Below are positions 13,277 to 13,404 of a stretch of DNA of 13,404 nucleotides, one piece after another (position 1 is the first letter of the stretch; each line of letters opens with the position of its first letter). Where the stretch lies: NCBI GenBank assembly GCA_964388495.1, contig CAYMAT010000036.1, positions 1 to 13,404 of the forward strand, read 5' to 3'. Below the pieces are notes generated by a model, which was not told the origin of the DNA, made no database searches, and saw nothing but the letters and a program-made list of their open reading frames with translations. Source of the DNA: CAYMAT01 sp964388495 (GTDB lineage Bacteria > Patescibacteriota > Gracilibacteria > Peribacterales > Peribacteraceae). Both the position numbers and the translations under genes were made by a program.

Positions 13277-13404
13277 GCGCGTCGGCCAGATGACCTTGCG
13301 CAGCTCGGCGACCACCAGACGGACGAACAGCGCCAGGCGCGCGAACACGTTGCCCTTGCCCTGGTCCTTGCGACCACGGCCATCCGACCCACGGTCGGAC
13401 AGGG
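13259..13404 (-). CDS. secE: SecE N-terminal fragment, actinobacterial type, fused in frame to Obg (probable chimera)
   Basis: The minus strand from 13404 reads LSDRGSDGRGRKDQGKGN, then VFARLALFVRLVVAELRKVI, WPTRKELIAY, in frame with Obg. The AELRKVIWPTRKEL block is the signature of SecE, the small SecYEG translocase subunit. The polar leader and FARLALF lead-in are what actinobacterial SecE proteins show. The single TM helix that should follow (usually YT.VV.VFV) is missing, replaced by Obg sequence. The 126 nt before the shared codons are about 70 % GC with nearly all third positions G/C, higher than the Obg part. A real SecE-Obg fusion lacking both the SecE TM and the Obg G1-G3 would not work, so a chimeric assembly join is most likely. 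The fragment runs off the right edge. Confidence 0.75.

Noticed and set aside
12752..13348. A complete 198-aa gene starting at GTG 13348
   Set aside because: The frame stays open to the window edge and joins two unrelated families (SecE and Obg), so the GTG is not a genuine start.

Overview
The window looks like a GC-rich (roughly 58-60 % by eye) bacterial contig from an uncultured lineage. I lean towards a Patescibacteria/CPR-type organism, perhaps Peregrinibacteria/Peribacteria-like. The reasons are short dispersed palindromes of the CTGCC/GGCAG type, very compact gene spacing, several genes without a Shine-Dalgarno sequence, a tRNA with a non-canonical D-loop/T-loop pair, and small GIY-YIG and slipin genes. 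This placement is inference, because no rRNA gene is present. TGA is used as a normal stop (A2M, pbpC, matrixin), so the code is standard.

Layout. Positions 1-96 hold the 5' end of a divergent minus-strand gene for a protein with an N-terminal hydrophobic segment. An AT-rich divergent promoter region (about 99-137) separates it from a plus-strand operon. The operon has three genes: a giant membrane-anchored bacterial alpha-2-macroglobulin (202-6177), a class A penicillin-binding protein of the PBP1C type (6174-8573, overlapping by 4 nt), and a polytopic GT-C/GT87-like glycosyltransferase (8590-9909). A2M and PBP1C form the classic bacterial pair, thought to trap invading proteases and repair the wall at the cell surface. 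Here the A2M has a TM anchor instead of a lipobox. An in-frame REP-like palindromic repeat sits inside the pbpC coding sequence.

Positions 9910-10009 are intergenic and contain hairpin repeats. They are followed by tRNA-Ala(CGC) (10010-10085), a slipin/SPFH membrane protein (10137-10880) and a secreted matrixin-like zinc metalloprotease with a long coiled-coil insertion (10917-11867).

Positions 11868-12360 hold the most interesting structure. A promoter drives tRNA-Phe(GAA) (11971-12045), which is followed immediately by an AT-richer 80-aa GIY-YIG nuclease gene (12061-12303). The end of that gene runs into a second, degenerate copy of the 3' half of the same tRNA (12295-12356). A palindrome is inserted into this copy exactly at the T-loop. 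The whole looks like a roughly 310-bp nuclease cassette lodged at the 3' end of a tRNA gene. Next come a promoter with a perfect extended -10, an orphan 92-aa ORF (12435-12713) and a bidirectional terminator (12723-12754).

The right end (12752-13404, minus strand) reads as one open frame but is a chimera. Its C-terminal part is the GTPase end plus OCT domain of Obg. Its N-terminal part is an actinobacterial-type SecE N-terminus of much higher GC. The two join at a shared KELIAY stretch (13259-13276). This is most likely a metagenome assembly error, so sequence right of about 13276 probably belongs to another organism.
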